From Acidimicrobiaceae bacterium (GTDB lineage: Bacteria; Actinomycetota; Acidimicrobiia; Acidimicrobiales; Palsa-688), in the NCBI GenBank assembly GCA_003166025.1, contig PMWT01000173.1, positions 13,816 to 66,299 of the forward strand: a stretch of DNA of 52,484 bases, given 5' to 3'. Under the pieces are notes generated by a model that saw nothing but the letters and a program-made list of their open reading frames with translations, was not told where the DNA came from and ran no database searches. Below, piece by piece: positions 24,682 to 33,203 of the stretch (positions are counted from its first letter, which is position 1; every line of letters begins with the position of its first letter). A program made the translations under genes and the position numbers.

Positions 24682-25500
24682 ATGATGACAGTACAAAGGG
24701 CCTCCCTATTAGGTGCGCCCGGGATCCGGGCCCGTAAGGGTCAGGGCCAACCGCTCGTAATGGTCACCGCTTACGACGCTCCGACGGCGAGGGCGGCAGC
24801 GGCCGGCGGCGTCGACGTGATCCTGGTGGGCGACTCCCTCGGCATGGTGGTGCTGGGCTTCGAGGACACGTTGCACGTCACGATCGAGGACATGGTGCGC
24901 CACACCGGAGCCGTAGCCCGTTCACAGCCCCCCCAGCTAGTAGTCGCGGACCTTCCCTGGGCGAGCTACCACTCCGGGCCCAGAGAAGCGGTCAACAACG
25001 CCGTCCGCCTGGTGCGCGCTGGGGCTGGGGCCGTCAAGCTGGAAGGCGGGACCAAGCGTTTGAAGGTCATACGGGCGGTACTTGACGCAGAGATCCCGGT
25101 CATGGGCCACATAGGCCTGACCCCTCAGTCCTTCCATGCCATGGGAGGCCACCGAGTACAGGGCCGCTCCCCCGCTGAAGCAAAGCTCCTGGTCGAGGAC
25201 GCCATAGCCATAAGCGACGCGGGTTGCTTCGCGCTCGTCATCGAAGGCGTGCCTGATGCCCTGGCGGCTGAGGTCACCCGTGCGGTACCTGTGCCCACCT
25301 TCGGCATTGGCGCCGGCAGATCCTGCGACGGACAAGTCCTCGTGTTCCACGACATCGTCGGGCTGGGCGGTCCCCGAGCGCCTCGTTTCGTACGTCGCTA
25401 CGCCCAGCTTGAGACCCTGGCCTCCGAAGCCGTGACGACGTGGGCGTCCGACGTGCGGGCAGGGCGTTTCCCGGCTGCCGGCGAAAGCTACGCCCACTGA
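24682..25500 (+). CDS. panB: 3-methyl-2-oxobutanoate hydroxymethyltransferase
   Basis: A protein of about 272 residues that catalyses the first committed step of pantothenate synthesis, using methylene-tetrahydrofolate and alpha-ketoisovalerate. Motifs: LVMVTAYDAPTARAAAAGGVDVILVGDSLGMVVLG, VVADLPWASYHSG, AVKLEGG, VMGHIGLTPQSFHAMGGHRVQG and FGIGAGRSCDGQVLVFHDIVG. GGAGG at 24672-24676 supports ATG 24682 or 24685 as start over an upstream frame at 24631. No panC or panD is adjacent. It is followed by the rpsF leader. Confidence 0.95.
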   Translation: MMTVQRASLLGAPGIRARKGQGQPLVMVTAYDAPTARAAAAGGVDVILVGDSLGMVVLGFEDTLHVTIEDMVRHTGAVARSQPPQLVVADLPWASYHSGPREAVNNAVRLVRAGAGAVKLEGGTKRLKVIRAVLDAEIPVMGHIGLTPQSFHAMGGHRVQGRSPAEAKLLVEDAIAISDAGCFALVIEGVPDALAAEVTRAVPVPTFGIGAGRSCDGQVLVFHDIVGLGGPRAPRFVRRYAQLETLASEAVTTWASDVRAGRFPAAGESYAH

Positions 25501-25502
25501 CC

Positions 25503-25536
25503 TAACGGTCACCGCCTTCATAACGGTCACCGCCTT
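25503..25536 (+). repeat. Tandem 16-bp direct repeat in the panB-rpsF gap
   Basis: TAACGGTCACCGCCTT occurs at 25503-25518 and again at 25521-25536, an 18-bp period. It lies just after the panB stop, upstream of rpsF. It could be a local duplication or a pair of protein-binding sites. Confidence 0.6.
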
Positions 25537-25626
25537 GTGGCAGCCTTCCTGCTGATGGACGATCGCAGGCGTCAGCTACCATGGCTAGGCACAATCAGTA
25601 AGGCCCTGCTCCGGAACGACCGGAGC

Positions 25627-25654
25627 CCAGGATGGCGGCGAGCCGCCGGACTGG
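25627..25654 (+). promoter_or_regulatory. Candidate S6:S18 autoregulatory hairpin in the rpsF leader
   Basis: CCAG-GAT-GGCGGC-GA-GCCGCC-GGA-CTGG folds as two stems around a 3x3 internal loop, 29 nt upstream of the rpsF ATG. Bacterial rpsF leaders often carry an S6:S18-binding hairpin with a conserved CCG element, and CCG occurs here in the 3' strand. This is inferred by position and fold only. Confidence 0.35.
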
Positions 25655-25682
25655 CCCACAGGGAAAGGTAGGTGAGCCGCTT

Positions 25683-26045
25683 ATGCGGCCCTATGAAGTC
25701 ATGGTCATCTTCGACGCCAGCCTGGAAGAGGATGCCGTCCGGGCCCTCGTCGACCGCTTCACCAAGCAGCTGACTGCTGCGGGCGCGAAGTCGGTCAAAG
25801 CAGACACCTGGGGCAAGCGCCGATTGGCGTACCCGGTCCGGCACCGTAGCGAGGGGTACTACGTGGTCCTGGAAGCCAACGCCGAGCCTGCGGCGTTATC
25901 CGGCCTCGACCGCCAGCTCAGCCTCGCCGACGAGGTACTCAGGCACAAGGTACTGAGGCTCCCCGAACCTGCCGCGGGCCGATCTCGGCCGGCGGCGTCC
26001 CCAGAGACGACCACCGCAGTGGGCGCCAACACGAAAGAAGTATGA
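25683..26045 (+). CDS. rpsF: 30S ribosomal protein S6
   Basis: A 120-residue S6. MRPYEVMVIFDASLEEDAVRALVDRF, TWGKRRLAYPVRHRSEGYYVVLE and VLRHKVLRLPE are diagnostic. Start ATG 25683 follows GGTGAG by 8 nt; an upstream ATG at 25632 would lie inside the leader hairpin. The tail of about 25 residues (AAGRSRPAAS...) is extra. It leads the rpsF-ssb-rpsR-rplI operon; S6 pairs with S18 in the 30S platform. Confidence 0.95.
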   Translation: MRPYEVMVIFDASLEEDAVRALVDRFTKQLTAAGAKSVKADTWGKRRLAYPVRHRSEGYYVVLEANAEPAALSGLDRQLSLADEVLRHKVLRLPEPAAGRSRPAASPETTTAVGANTKEV

Positions 26046-26047
26046 GG

Positions 26048-26533
26048 ATGGCACAAGACAACACAGTTAGCATCGTCGGCAACCTCACCCGGGAGCCGGA
26101 ATTGCGTTTCACCCCCAGCGGCCAGGCGACGGCGACTTTCGGTATCGCGGTCAACCGGAGCTGGACAGACCGCCAGAGCCAGGAGAGACGGGAGTCGACC
26201 TCCTTCTTCGACGTGGTCTGCTGGGGCAACCTGGCCGAAAACGCGGCCACCTCGTTGAGCCGGGGCTCTCGCGTCGTGGTGACCGGTCGTCTCGACCAGC
26301 GGTCCTGGGAGACCCAGGACGGCGAGAAGCGCTCGAAGGTCGAGATCACCGCCGACGAGATCGCGCCCAGTCTGCGCTGGGCGACGGTCCAGGTCACCAA
26401 AAACGAGCGGCGTAGCCCCGAGAGCCCCAACGGCGACTCGCACGCCATGCCCGAACAGGCTTACCAGCGGCCCGCAGCTGACCCCGCGCCCGTGAGCTAC
26501 GGCTCGGGCCATGAGGACGAGGAGCCCTTCTAG
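26048..26533 (+). CDS. ssb: Single-stranded DNA-binding protein
   Basis: A 161-residue SSB (163 if ATG 26042, which overlaps the rpsF stop, is used). The OB fold is evident: NTVSIVGNLTREPELRFTPSGQATATFGIAVNRSW, ESTSFFDVVCWGNLAENAATSLSRGSRVVVTGRLDQRSWE and KVEITADEIAPSLRWATVQV. The disordered tail ends in DEEPF, the acidic tip used to recruit replication and repair proteins. Position between rpsF and rpsR is conserved. Confidence 0.96.
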   Translation: MAQDNTVSIVGNLTREPELRFTPSGQATATFGIAVNRSWTDRQSQERRESTSFFDVVCWGNLAENAATSLSRGSRVVVTGRLDQRSWETQDGEKRSKVEITADEIAPSLRWATVQVTKNERRSPESPNGDSHAMPEQAYQRPAADPAPVSYGSGHEDEEPF

Positions 26534-26536
26534 GCG

Positions 26537-26953
26537 ATGGCACGCACAAACGACAGGGACCGTAACCCAAAACGTGCACCGAAGGAGACGCGCCCTCGCG
26601 GCAAACGAAAAGTGTGCGTCTTTTGTAAGGAGCATGCCGAGTGGGTGGACTACAAGGACGTCGGGCTTCTCCGACGCTTTATGAGCGAGCGTGGCAAGAT
26701 CCGTTCCCGGCGAGTAACAGGCAATTGCACGCAGCACCAGCGCGACGTCCAGGTGGCTATCAAGACCGCACGAGAGCTGGCCTTATTGCCTTACGTACAG
26801 CGGACGGCGAGCGAGCGAGGGCCAGGACGGCCGCGGACGGCCCCGGGCCGGGAGGAGAGCGCGGGGCTGGAAGGGGTTCTGGAACCTCCCGAGGCTCTGA
26901 GCTACGACACAGAGGCCGAGATCGAACCTGAGCTGGCGGAGATCGAGCCATGA
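26537..26953 (+). CDS. rpsR: 30S ribosomal protein S18, zinc-binding form, with acidic C-terminal extension
   Basis: A 138-residue S18. The core (residues about 20-95) has [62 protein letters not shown]. CxxC plus CxxH mark the zinc-binding C+ form. Typical S18 ends near ALLPY at about 75-90 residues; here about 45 more follow, Glu/Pro-rich ([32 protein letters not shown]). The frame is continuous and ends in the ATGATG that starts rplI, so the extension looks genuine rather than a miscalled stop. Confidence 0.95.
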   Translation: MARTNDRDRNPKRAPKETRPRGKRKVCVFCKEHAEWVDYKDVGLLRRFMSERGKIRSRRVTGNCTQHQRDVQVAIKTARELALLPYVQRTASERGPGRPRTAPGREESAGLEGVLEPPEALSYDTEAEIEPELAEIEP

Positions 26954-27399
26954 TGCGCGTCGTGCTCCGTTCTGACGTGCCCAACCTCGGCAAGAGGGGG
27001 GACATGTGCGACGTGGCCGACGGCTACGCACGTAACTTCCTGTTCCCCAAAGGCCGAGCGATCCCAGCCAGCTCCGGGATAGCCGACCAGGCGGCGAAGA
27101 TGCGCCGGGCCCGTGAGACCAAGAATGCTCATGACCGCCAGATCGCCGAGACCGTGGCCCGTAGTTTGGTCCAGCAGGTGATCCACATCCCGATGCGGGC
27201 CGGACCAGAAGGCAAGCTCTTCGGCTCCGTGACGACCGCCAACATTGCTGATGCCATCGCGGAACAAGCGGGCTTGGAAATCGACCGCTACCGCCTCCAG
27301 CTCCCCGAGCCGATCAAGACACTCGGCACGCACGAGGTACCGGTGCGGCTACACCCCGAGGTCGAGTTCCCAGTGACGGTGGAAGTCGTCAGGGCCTGA
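26953..27399 (+). CDS. rplI: 50S ribosomal protein L9
   Basis: A 148-residue L9. [40 protein letters not shown] is the conserved N-terminal domain, joined by a long helix to the C-terminal domain with GKLFGSVTTANIADAIAEQAG. Two adjacent ATGs (26950 and 26953) overlap the rpsR stop; the second matches the canonical L9 start. It is the last gene of its operon and faces the convergent dnaB across a strong hairpin. Confidence 0.95.
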   Translation: MRVVLRSDVPNLGKRGDMCDVADGYARNFLFPKGRAIPASSGIADQAAKMRRARETKNAHDRQIAETVARSLVQQVIHIPMRAGPEGKLFGSVTTANIADAIAEQAGLEIDRYRLQLPEPIKTLGTHEVPVRLHPEVEFPVTVEVVRA

Positions 27400-27419
27400 G
27401 AACCGACAAGAGCACAGAC

Positions 27420-27456
27420 GCAGGGCCAGGTGACCGTCGCGGTCACCTGGCCCTGC
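27420..27456. terminator. Bidirectional terminator hairpin between rplI and dnaB
   Basis: A perfect 16-bp stem: GCAGGGCCAGGTGACC (27420-27435) pairs with GGTCACCTGGCCCTGC (27441-27456) around GTCGC. On the plus strand it is followed by TGTCGTTCTT, weakly T-rich. It lies 20 bp after rplI and 23 bp from the dnaB stop, so it can serve both convergent genes. Confidence 0.85.
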
Positions 27457-27479
27457 TGTCGTTCTTCCCAAAGGCTCCT

Positions 27480-28850
27480 TCAAACTCTCGCCATATTGGC
27501 AAAACGGGTGAAGTGGTCCAAGAAGGCAAGCTGGCTCATACCTGTCGGACCGTTGCGGTGCTTGGCGATGATTACCTCAGCAGATCCTTTATCGGCGGAG
27601 TCTTTGTTGTAGACCTCATCACGGTAGATGAACAAGACCACGTCGGCGTCTTGTTCCAGGCTGCCTGACTCCCTGAGATCCGCCAGGACCGGGCGCTTGT
27701 CGCCCCGGGCTTCCAGGTTACGGGAGAGCTGGGAAAGCGCCACCACAGGAATACTCAGCTCGCGGGCCAGAATTTTGAGGCCACGGCTGATCTCTGATAC
27801 CTCCACCTGGCGGCTTTCACTGGGCCCGTGGCTCGACATGAGCTGTAAATAGTCGATGACTATAAGGCCCAGCCCTTCTCGGCTCTTCAAGCGGCGAGCC
27901 TTGGCTCTTATCTCCATCACCGTCAGGTTCGGGTTGTCGTCGATGAACAGCGGGGCTTCTCCCAGCTTGCCGATGGCGTTGACTACCTTGGGCCAGTCCG
28001 ACTCGTGCAACTTCCCGTTCCTCATGCGCGAGGAGTCCACCCGTGCTTCAGAGCACAGCAGCCTCTGGGTGAGCTCGAGATGGCTCATTTCCAAAGAAAA
28101 GAACAAAACAGGCAGTCTTTTCTCGATGGCGGCATATGCAGCCGCCCCCAGAGCGAAAGATGTCTTGCCCATCGACGGCCGGGCCCCGACTATGATCAAG
28201 GCGCTGGGCTGCAGACCGGACAGGCGTTCGTCCAGGTCGGTATAGCCCGTAGGCACTCCGGTGATGGCGTCCCCCCGGTTGTACAGGGCCTCGAGATGGT
28301 CGAGGCTCGCAGCCAGCAGTTCCCGCAGTGGCTTGAGCGAGTCGGTAACCCGTCGTTCGACGATGTCGAACACCATCGCTTCGGCCCGGTCCAGGGTGCT
28401 AACGACGTCCTCGGGGAGCGAGTAGCCCATCTCCGCTATTTCCCCGGCGACACCGATCAGCCGCCGCAGCAGGGCGTGCTCTTCGACGATACGGGCATAG
28501 CGGGCGGCATTCGCAATGGCCGGCGTATTGGCCTGAAGCGCTACTAGGTTGCCTACGCCCCCCGAGCCCTCTAGGAGGTCGGCCCGCTTCAGCTCATCGG
28601 CGACAGTCACGGGGTCGGCCGGCTCGCCCTGGGCATACAACGAACAGACCGCTTCGAAAATGTGGCCGTGCGATGGTCGGTAGAAATCTGCCGCCTTACA
28701 ACATTCGACAGCCGCAGCTATGGCATCACGCGAAAGCAGCATCGCCCCCAGCAGGGACTCCTCTGCCTGGAGGTCATGGGGCGGCACCCGGTCGGCCCGT
28801 GCCCGACCAGTCTGGGCGCGCTCTCGGATGTCAGCGATCGATTGGGCCAC
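27480..28850 (-). CDS. dnaB: Replicative DNA helicase DnaB
   Basis: A 456-residue hexameric helicase that unwinds DNA at the fork. The N-terminal domain has PPHDLQAEESLLGAMLLSRDAIAAA. The RecA-like domain has GARPSMGKTSFALGAAAYAA (Walker A), LFFSLEMSHLELTQRLLCSEA, LGLIVIDYLQLM (Walker B), LKILARELSIPVVALSQLSRNLEAR, RPVLADLRESGSLEQDADVVLFIYR and IIAKHRNGPTG. No intein interrupts it, although DnaB inteins are common in actinobacteria. Start GTG 28850 follows GGGAGG by 10 nt. It is divergent from dnaA, so both replication genes share one upstream region. Confidence 0.96.
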   Translation of the reverse strand: MAQSIADIRERAQTGRARADRVPPHDLQAEESLLGAMLLSRDAIAAAVECCKAADFYRPSHGHIFEAVCSLYAQGEPADPVTVADELKRADLLEGSGGVGNLVALQANTPAIANAARYARIVEEHALLRRLIGVAGEIAEMGYSLPEDVVSTLDRAEAMVFDIVERRVTDSLKPLRELLAASLDHLEALYNRGDAITGVPTGYTDLDERLSGLQPSALIIVGARPSMGKTSFALGAAAYAAIEKRLPVLFFSLEMSHLELTQRLLCSEARVDSSRMRNGKLHESDWPKVVNAIGKLGEAPLFIDDNPNLTVMEIRAKARRLKSREGLGLIVIDYLQLMSSHGPSESRQVEVSEISRGLKILARELSIPVVALSQLSRNLEARGDKRPVLADLRESGSLEQDADVVLFIYRDEVYNKDSADKGSAEVIIAKHRNGPTGMSQLAFLDHFTRFANMARV

Positions 28851-29212
28851 GACTGTCTAGCCTCCCAGCTCCAGCCTGTGCTTCACTAGGGGCAAAGGTG
28901 TTGATTTCCCGTGGATTATGGCAACCGCCCTGGGGAACAGCTGTCAGAACACGTGTCACGGCCTTCCATGCTACCGAACTTATGTTCGATAGATGGCCAT
29001 CTTGCCCTCACCTGCTGAGGTGCTAGCGTCGACTCCCTACAACCCGCTTCGGTGGGTGTGGACGGTTCAGACAGTAAGCAACTCTAAGAGGTCGGCCCCT
29101 TCCCCCCGGCCCCGGGGAAAAACCGCTGGTAACAGCGGCATTGAATCCAATCTCCACAAGTTTGTCAACAGGATTGCGGGCAATTATGATACTACCCGGC
29201 CGTGACGGGACG
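28851..29212. other. Divergent dnaB-dnaA intergenic region
   Basis: A 362-bp region without a gene. It holds a good dnaA promoter near its right end, one DnaA-box-like TGTGGACGG at 29057-29065 (CCGTCCACA on the minus strand), and weaker relatives CGTGGATTA and ATCTCCACA. It could contribute to origin function or autoregulation of dnaA. Confidence 0.5.
29162..29190 (+). promoter_or_regulatory. Probable sigma70-type promoter of dnaA
   Basis: TTGTCA (29162-29167) and TATGAT (29185-29190) are separated by 17 bp. Transcription would start near 29197, leaving a short leader before ATG 29213. This argues against the longer dnaA starts at 29141 and 29186. Confidence 0.7.
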
Positions 29213-30649
29213 ATGACCGACACCGCAGAACAGCTCTGGTCCACGTGCTCGGCCCACCTGCGTCGCCAGGTGCCGGAGCCGACCTTCAACGCATGGATCG
29301 CCCCGCTGGCGCTGGTAGACGCACGCCCCCCCAAGTTCGTGGTGTCCGCGCCCAACTCTGTAGTCCTCGAGCTTGTGATGACACGTTTTTACACGTTGAT
29401 ACAGGAGGTGCTAGCCGAGGTCACTGGTACCGCCTCGCCGGATGTGGAACTGGTGGTCCAGGCTCCCGTGGTGAGCGACGAGCAGGTCGACGAGGAAGAC
29501 GCTTTGGCAGTCGCTGCCGAGCCCCACCCCGGCCACTCTGTGACCACGAACGGCACTGTGAGGACTACAGCACCGGGGACAACGATGGCCGGTGCTCTGC
29601 CCCGCAACGACCGCCGCCCGCAGATAGCCCTCAACCCGCGTTACACCTTCGAGGCGTTCGTCATCGGCGCGTCCAACCGTTTCGCTCATGCGGCCGCCCA
29701 ACGCGTTGCAGAAGAGCCCGCCAAAGCCTACAACCCTCTGTTCATCTACGGGGCCTCGGGGCTGGGCAAGACCCACATGCTCCACGCCATCGGGCATTAC
29801 GTCTACCAGAACTTCACCAACCTGACCGTCTGTTACGTGTCGACGGAAACTTTCCTCAACGAGTTCATCGACTCAATCCGTACCCGTGGACAAACTGCCT
29901 TCAAGCGTCGGTACCGTGCTTACGACATCTTGTTGGTGGACGATATCCAGCTGTTGGAAGGCAAAAAGGAGACTCAGGAGGAGTTTTTCTACACCTTCAA
30001 CTCTTTTTACGAGACTGATAAACAGATAGTCATATCGTCGGACCGCCATCCGCGAGCCATCGCTACGCTGGAGGACCGGTTACGGAGCCGTTTCGAGTCA
30101 GGACTAATAACCGATGTCCAGCCGCCGGAACTCGAGACCCGTCTGGCCATCCTTCGCAAAAAAGCCGAAGGCGAAAGAGCGATGGTGCCCGAGGACGTCC
30201 TCGAGCTCATTGCCATCCATGTCAAAGACAACATAAGGGAACTTGAAGGGGCGCTGATCCGCCTTTCCGCCTTCGCCAGCATTCACCAAGTGCCCGTGAC
30301 TGTCCAACTAGCTTCTGAGGTCCTCTCTGATGTCATTGCGGCCAGTGCCCCGCGCCAAGTGACAGCACGGCGGATCCTCGAGGCTACGGCGAAAGCCTTC
30401 GACCTCACTATTGAAGAAATGTGCGGCCCAAGTCGACGCCGGCCTCTGGTGGCGGCCCGGCAAACAGCTATGTACCTGTTCCGGGAGCTCACCGATTATA
30501 GCTACCCGGCCATCGCCCGTGAGTTCGGCGACCGGGACCACACGACAGTGATGCACGCACAGAAGAAGGTGGCGCGGCTCATGGGCGAGAAGCGACAGGT
30601 GTACGAGCAAGTGACCGACCTGATCCACAAGATCAAGGCCAGCGACTGA
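29213..30649 (+). CDS. dnaA: Chromosomal replication initiator protein DnaA
   Basis: A 478-residue initiator AAA+ ATPase that opens oriC. Domain [31 protein letters not shown] linker rich in Val/Asp/Thr spans about 90-145. Domain [51 protein letters not shown] (Walker A), [26 protein letters not shown] (Walker B) and [22 protein letters not shown] (arginine finger region). Domain IV binds DnaA boxes through [23 protein letters not shown]. Start ATG 29213 is chosen because a strong promoter lies immediately upstream. It leads dnaA-dnaN-recF-gyrB-gyrA. Confidence 0.96.
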   Translation: MTDTAEQLWSTCSAHLRRQVPEPTFNAWIAPLALVDARPPKFVVSAPNSVVLELVMTRFYTLIQEVLAEVTGTASPDVELVVQAPVVSDEQVDEEDALAVAAEPHPGHSVTTNGTVRTTAPGTTMAGALPRNDRRPQIALNPRYTFEAFVIGASNRFAHAAAQRVAEEPAKAYNPLFIYGASGLGKTHMLHAIGHYVYQNFTNLTVCYVSTETFLNEFIDSIRTRGQTAFKRRYRAYDILLVDDIQLLEGKKETQEEFFYTFNSFYETDKQIVISSDRHPRAIATLEDRLRSRFESGLITDVQPPELETRLAILRKKAEGERAMVPEDVLELIAIHVKDNIRELEGALIRLSAFASIHQVPVTVQLASEVLSDVIAASAPRQVTARRILEATAKAFDLTIEEMCGPSRRRPLVAARQTAMYLFRELTDYSYPAIAREFGDRDHTTVMHAQKKVARLMGEKRQVYEQVTDLIHKIKASD

Positions 30650-30883
30650 CTGCGCCGGGCTCACATGAAGATCTTGTGCCGGGCCGTTGTAATTCGGGGG
30701 ACGACGGGCCAGGTGTCCACAAGCGCGGCTCTTCGGCCGCCGGGCCACCAATCGGCCGTCCACATGGCCCTCTTGTCCGACATCCGCCGCAAGCAGCCCG
30801 GACGTCGGTTACTTCACAATCCACAGCACTACAGCTACAGCCTTTAACTTTTTAACTCTTTTTAGTAGAGGAGCGGGTACCAA
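30650..30883. other. oriC: Candidate chromosomal replication origin (oriC) between dnaA and dnaN
   Basis: A 234-bp noncoding region in the position oriC takes in Streptomyces and mycobacteria. DnaA-box-like 9-mers: GTGTCCACA (30713-30721), CCGTCCACA (30756-30764), TTGTCCGAC (30773-30781) and CAATCCACA (30817-30825), each one or two changes from TT(G/A)TCCACA. An AT-rich tract at 30841-30867 (CTTTAACTTTTTAACTCTTTTTAG) is striking in this GC-rich DNA and could be the unwinding element. It lies directly before the dnaN RBS (GAGGAG). Confidence 0.65.
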
Positions 30884-31987
30884 GTGAAGTTGCGATGTGA
30901 GCGTGACAACCTCCTCGATGCCCTGGCCACGGCCGGCCGGGCCGGGTCGGGCCGATCCGGGGGGCCGGGCGTCCTGCCGGGCACCCGGTTGAGCTTGACG
31001 GGAGACCGGCTGGAGGTGACTGGGACCGACCAGGACCTCACCATCTCGACGGAGGTGGCGGTGGCCGGACAGGCCGACGGCGTGGTCGTAGCCCCAGGCC
31101 GGCTGTTGACCGACATCGTCCGGGCACTCGAGCCGGGTGCCGTTATCGTCCAAGGTGACGAGGAGGAGCTCCAGGTGTCGGCTGGTCGGTCCCAGTTCAT
31201 GCTGCGGCCTTACCGTTTGGGGGACTTCCCCCACCCGCCGTCGTCAGGCGGGGAGACCGTGTCACTCTCGACTGCGGGCCTGGCTGAAGCGCTCCGCCAG
31301 GTCGTGAGGGCGGCTTCGTCGGAGGACACCCGTCCAGTGCTCACCGGCGTGCTCATGGCCGCCGAAGCCGAAGGGATCAGGTTGGTAGCCACGGACTCCT
31401 ACCGCCTGGCCGTGAAGGACCTCCCGGGTGCCAAAGGGGTCTTGTCCGAGGGCCAGAAGGTCCTTGTGCCATCTCGTGCCCTGAGCGAACTACAAAGGCT
31501 CCTGGGTAGCGGTGCCGAGGCTGTAGAGATGCACTTGGGCACACACGATGCCAAGTTTGCCGTCGGCCAAGTGAAGCTGACAACGAGGCTTATCGAAGGT
31601 GAGTTCCCTCCCTATCGCCAGCTCATACCGTTCAACTATCCAAACCGACTGGTCATCGGTCGGGAGGCGTTCATTGATGCCATCCGCCGCGTCCGCTTGG
31701 TGGCGCGCGACGCTACGACGCCGGCCCGGATCTCCCTGCGCTCAGCGACCGTGCAGCTCAGCGTCATAACCAACGATTGGGGCCAAGCCGTCGAGGAAGT
31801 CGACGCCAAGTACGAGGGCACCGAGATGACGATCGCCTTCAACCCGCAGTACCTGGCAGAAGGGGTGGAGGCCATCGTGGGGGAGGAAGTGGTCCTCGAG
31901 ACCATCGATGCTCTGAAACCGGCCACTCTCAAACCCACCGACAAGAGCGATTACGTCTACTTGCTCATGCCCGTGCGAGTGGCCTGA
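30884..31987 (+). CDS. dnaN: DNA polymerase III beta subunit (sliding clamp)
   Basis: A 367-residue clamp that tethers the polymerase. MKLRCERDNLLDALATAGRA starts the first of three repeated domains; FMLRPYRLGDFPHPP, RPVLTGVLMAAEAEGIRLVATDSYRLAVKDL and the C-terminal YVYLLMPVRV, with the conserved MP(V/M)R end, are typical. It starts at GTG 30884 with GAGGAG 10 nt upstream. It follows the oriC candidate and precedes recF by 42 bp. Confidence 0.96.
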   Translation: MKLRCERDNLLDALATAGRAGSGRSGGPGVLPGTRLSLTGDRLEVTGTDQDLTISTEVAVAGQADGVVVAPGRLLTDIVRALEPGAVIVQGDEEELQVSAGRSQFMLRPYRLGDFPHPPSSGGETVSLSTAGLAEALRQVVRAASSEDTRPVLTGVLMAAEAEGIRLVATDSYRLAVKDLPGAKGVLSEGQKVLVPSRALSELQRLLGSGAEAVEMHLGTHDAKFAVGQVKLTTRLIEGEFPPYRQLIPFNYPNRLVIGREAFIDAIRRVRLVARDATTPARISLRSATVQLSVITNDWGQAVEEVDAKYEGTEMTIAFNPQYLAEGVEAIVGEEVVLETIDALKPATLKPTDKSDYVYLLMPVRVA

Positions 31988-32029
31988 ACGGGGCCCGTTC
32001 CCCATCCACCCTCCCAGCCATCCCCGGCC

Positions 32030-33163
32030 GTGTTCGTAGAGCAAATAACGCTCGCTGATTTCCGCAATTACATCTCGGCGGAGTTGCAGCCGGCGCGCGA
32101 GGGCGTGACGTTGCTGCAGGGAGAAAACGGCGCTGGAAAGACGAACCTACTTGAAGCGGTCGCCTATCTCGCCACTCTTCGTAGTTTCAGGGGTGCACCG
32201 GCGGCACTGCTGGTAAGGAGCGCTCAACAACAGGCTGTGCTTCGGGCTCGCGCCGACCGAGCCGGCCGCAGCCTCTTGGTAGAAGCAGAGCTCAACCTGG
32301 TCGGCCGGGACAGGTTCCGGCTCAACCGCCAGCCCTTGCGCCGCAACGACGACGTCTTGGGGTCCGTCCTCGTCACCGTCTTTTCTCCTGACGACATCGA
32401 AGTGGTCAAAGGCGGCCCTCAGCTGAGGCGGGACTACCTCGATGACTTGCTTGTCTCGCTACACCCAAAACACCACGCAGCGCGTGCCGAGCTCGAACGT
32501 GTCCTGAAGCAGCGCAATGCTCTTCTTCGCTCTGCCAATGGCACCTTGAGGCCGAACATGGAGGGCGTGCTCGACGTCTGGGACGCCAAATTGGCCGGTG
32601 CCGGAGAAACGGTGGCACGCGAGCGCGAGGCGTTGGTCTTAAGTATCCGGCCAGAGGTTGACCGAGCGTACTCCCGGCTAAGCACCGGGGCAGCGGGGGC
32701 AGCCGGGACCGTCGACCTTTCCTACGAGCGCAGCTGGGACGGCGACCTCCTGGATGCGTTGCACGCCAGCCGAGCTGAGGACGTGAGGCGGGCGGTCACC
32801 TCCGTAGGTCCCCAGCGCGACGACCTGGTGATCTGGGTGCACGGTCTGGCGGCACGTACCCAGGCTTCACAGGGCGAGCAGAGGAGCGTTGCCCTGGCGC
32901 TCAGGCTCGGCGGGCACGCCCTGGTCACGGATCGCCAAGGCACGAGCCCGGTCCTCCTGCTTGACGACGTGTTCTCGGAACTGGACCCGGGCCGCTGCGT
33001 TGCCTTGGCGTCCTGCCTGCCGGATGGCCAGACCCTCCTGACCGCCGCCGGCCCGGTCCCGGACGTACTGCCGGTCGTCGAGCGGGTACAAGTCTGCGCC
33101 GGTACCGTACACCTCAGCCCGGCGCTGAGCGATGGTGGGCCGATCGAGCGGGGGACGGCTTGA
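32030..33163 (+). CDS. recF: DNA replication and repair protein RecF
   Basis: A 377-residue SMC-like ATPase that promotes RecA loading at gaps. FVEQITLADFRNYISAELQPAREGVTLLQGENGAGKTNLLEAVAYLATLRSFRG holds Walker A (GENGAGKTN). SQGEQRSVALALRLG is the ABC signature and PVLLLDDVFSELDPGR the Walker B. Start is GTG 32030. It lies in the conserved dnaN-recF-DUF721-gyrB order. Confidence 0.95.
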   Translation: MFVEQITLADFRNYISAELQPAREGVTLLQGENGAGKTNLLEAVAYLATLRSFRGAPAALLVRSAQQQAVLRARADRAGRSLLVEAELNLVGRDRFRLNRQPLRRNDDVLGSVLVTVFSPDDIEVVKGGPQLRRDYLDDLLVSLHPKHHAARAELERVLKQRNALLRSANGTLRPNMEGVLDVWDAKLAGAGETVAREREALVLSIRPEVDRAYSRLSTGAAGAAGTVDLSYERSWDGDLLDALHASRAEDVRRAVTSVGPQRDDLVIWVHGLAARTQASQGEQRSVALALRLGGHALVTDRQGTSPVLLLDDVFSELDPGRCVALASCLPDGQTLLTAAGPVPDVLPVVERVQVCAGTVHLSPALSDGGPIERGTA

Positions 33164-33203
33164 GGCGAGGGACGAGGCGACGGGTGAGCGGCCTGAGCGA
33201 CCC

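Noticed and set aside
29141..29212. Longer DnaA starts at 29141 or 29186
   Set aside because: They fall within or upstream of the TTGTCA-N17-TATGAT promoter, and the added residues are not like DnaA domain I.
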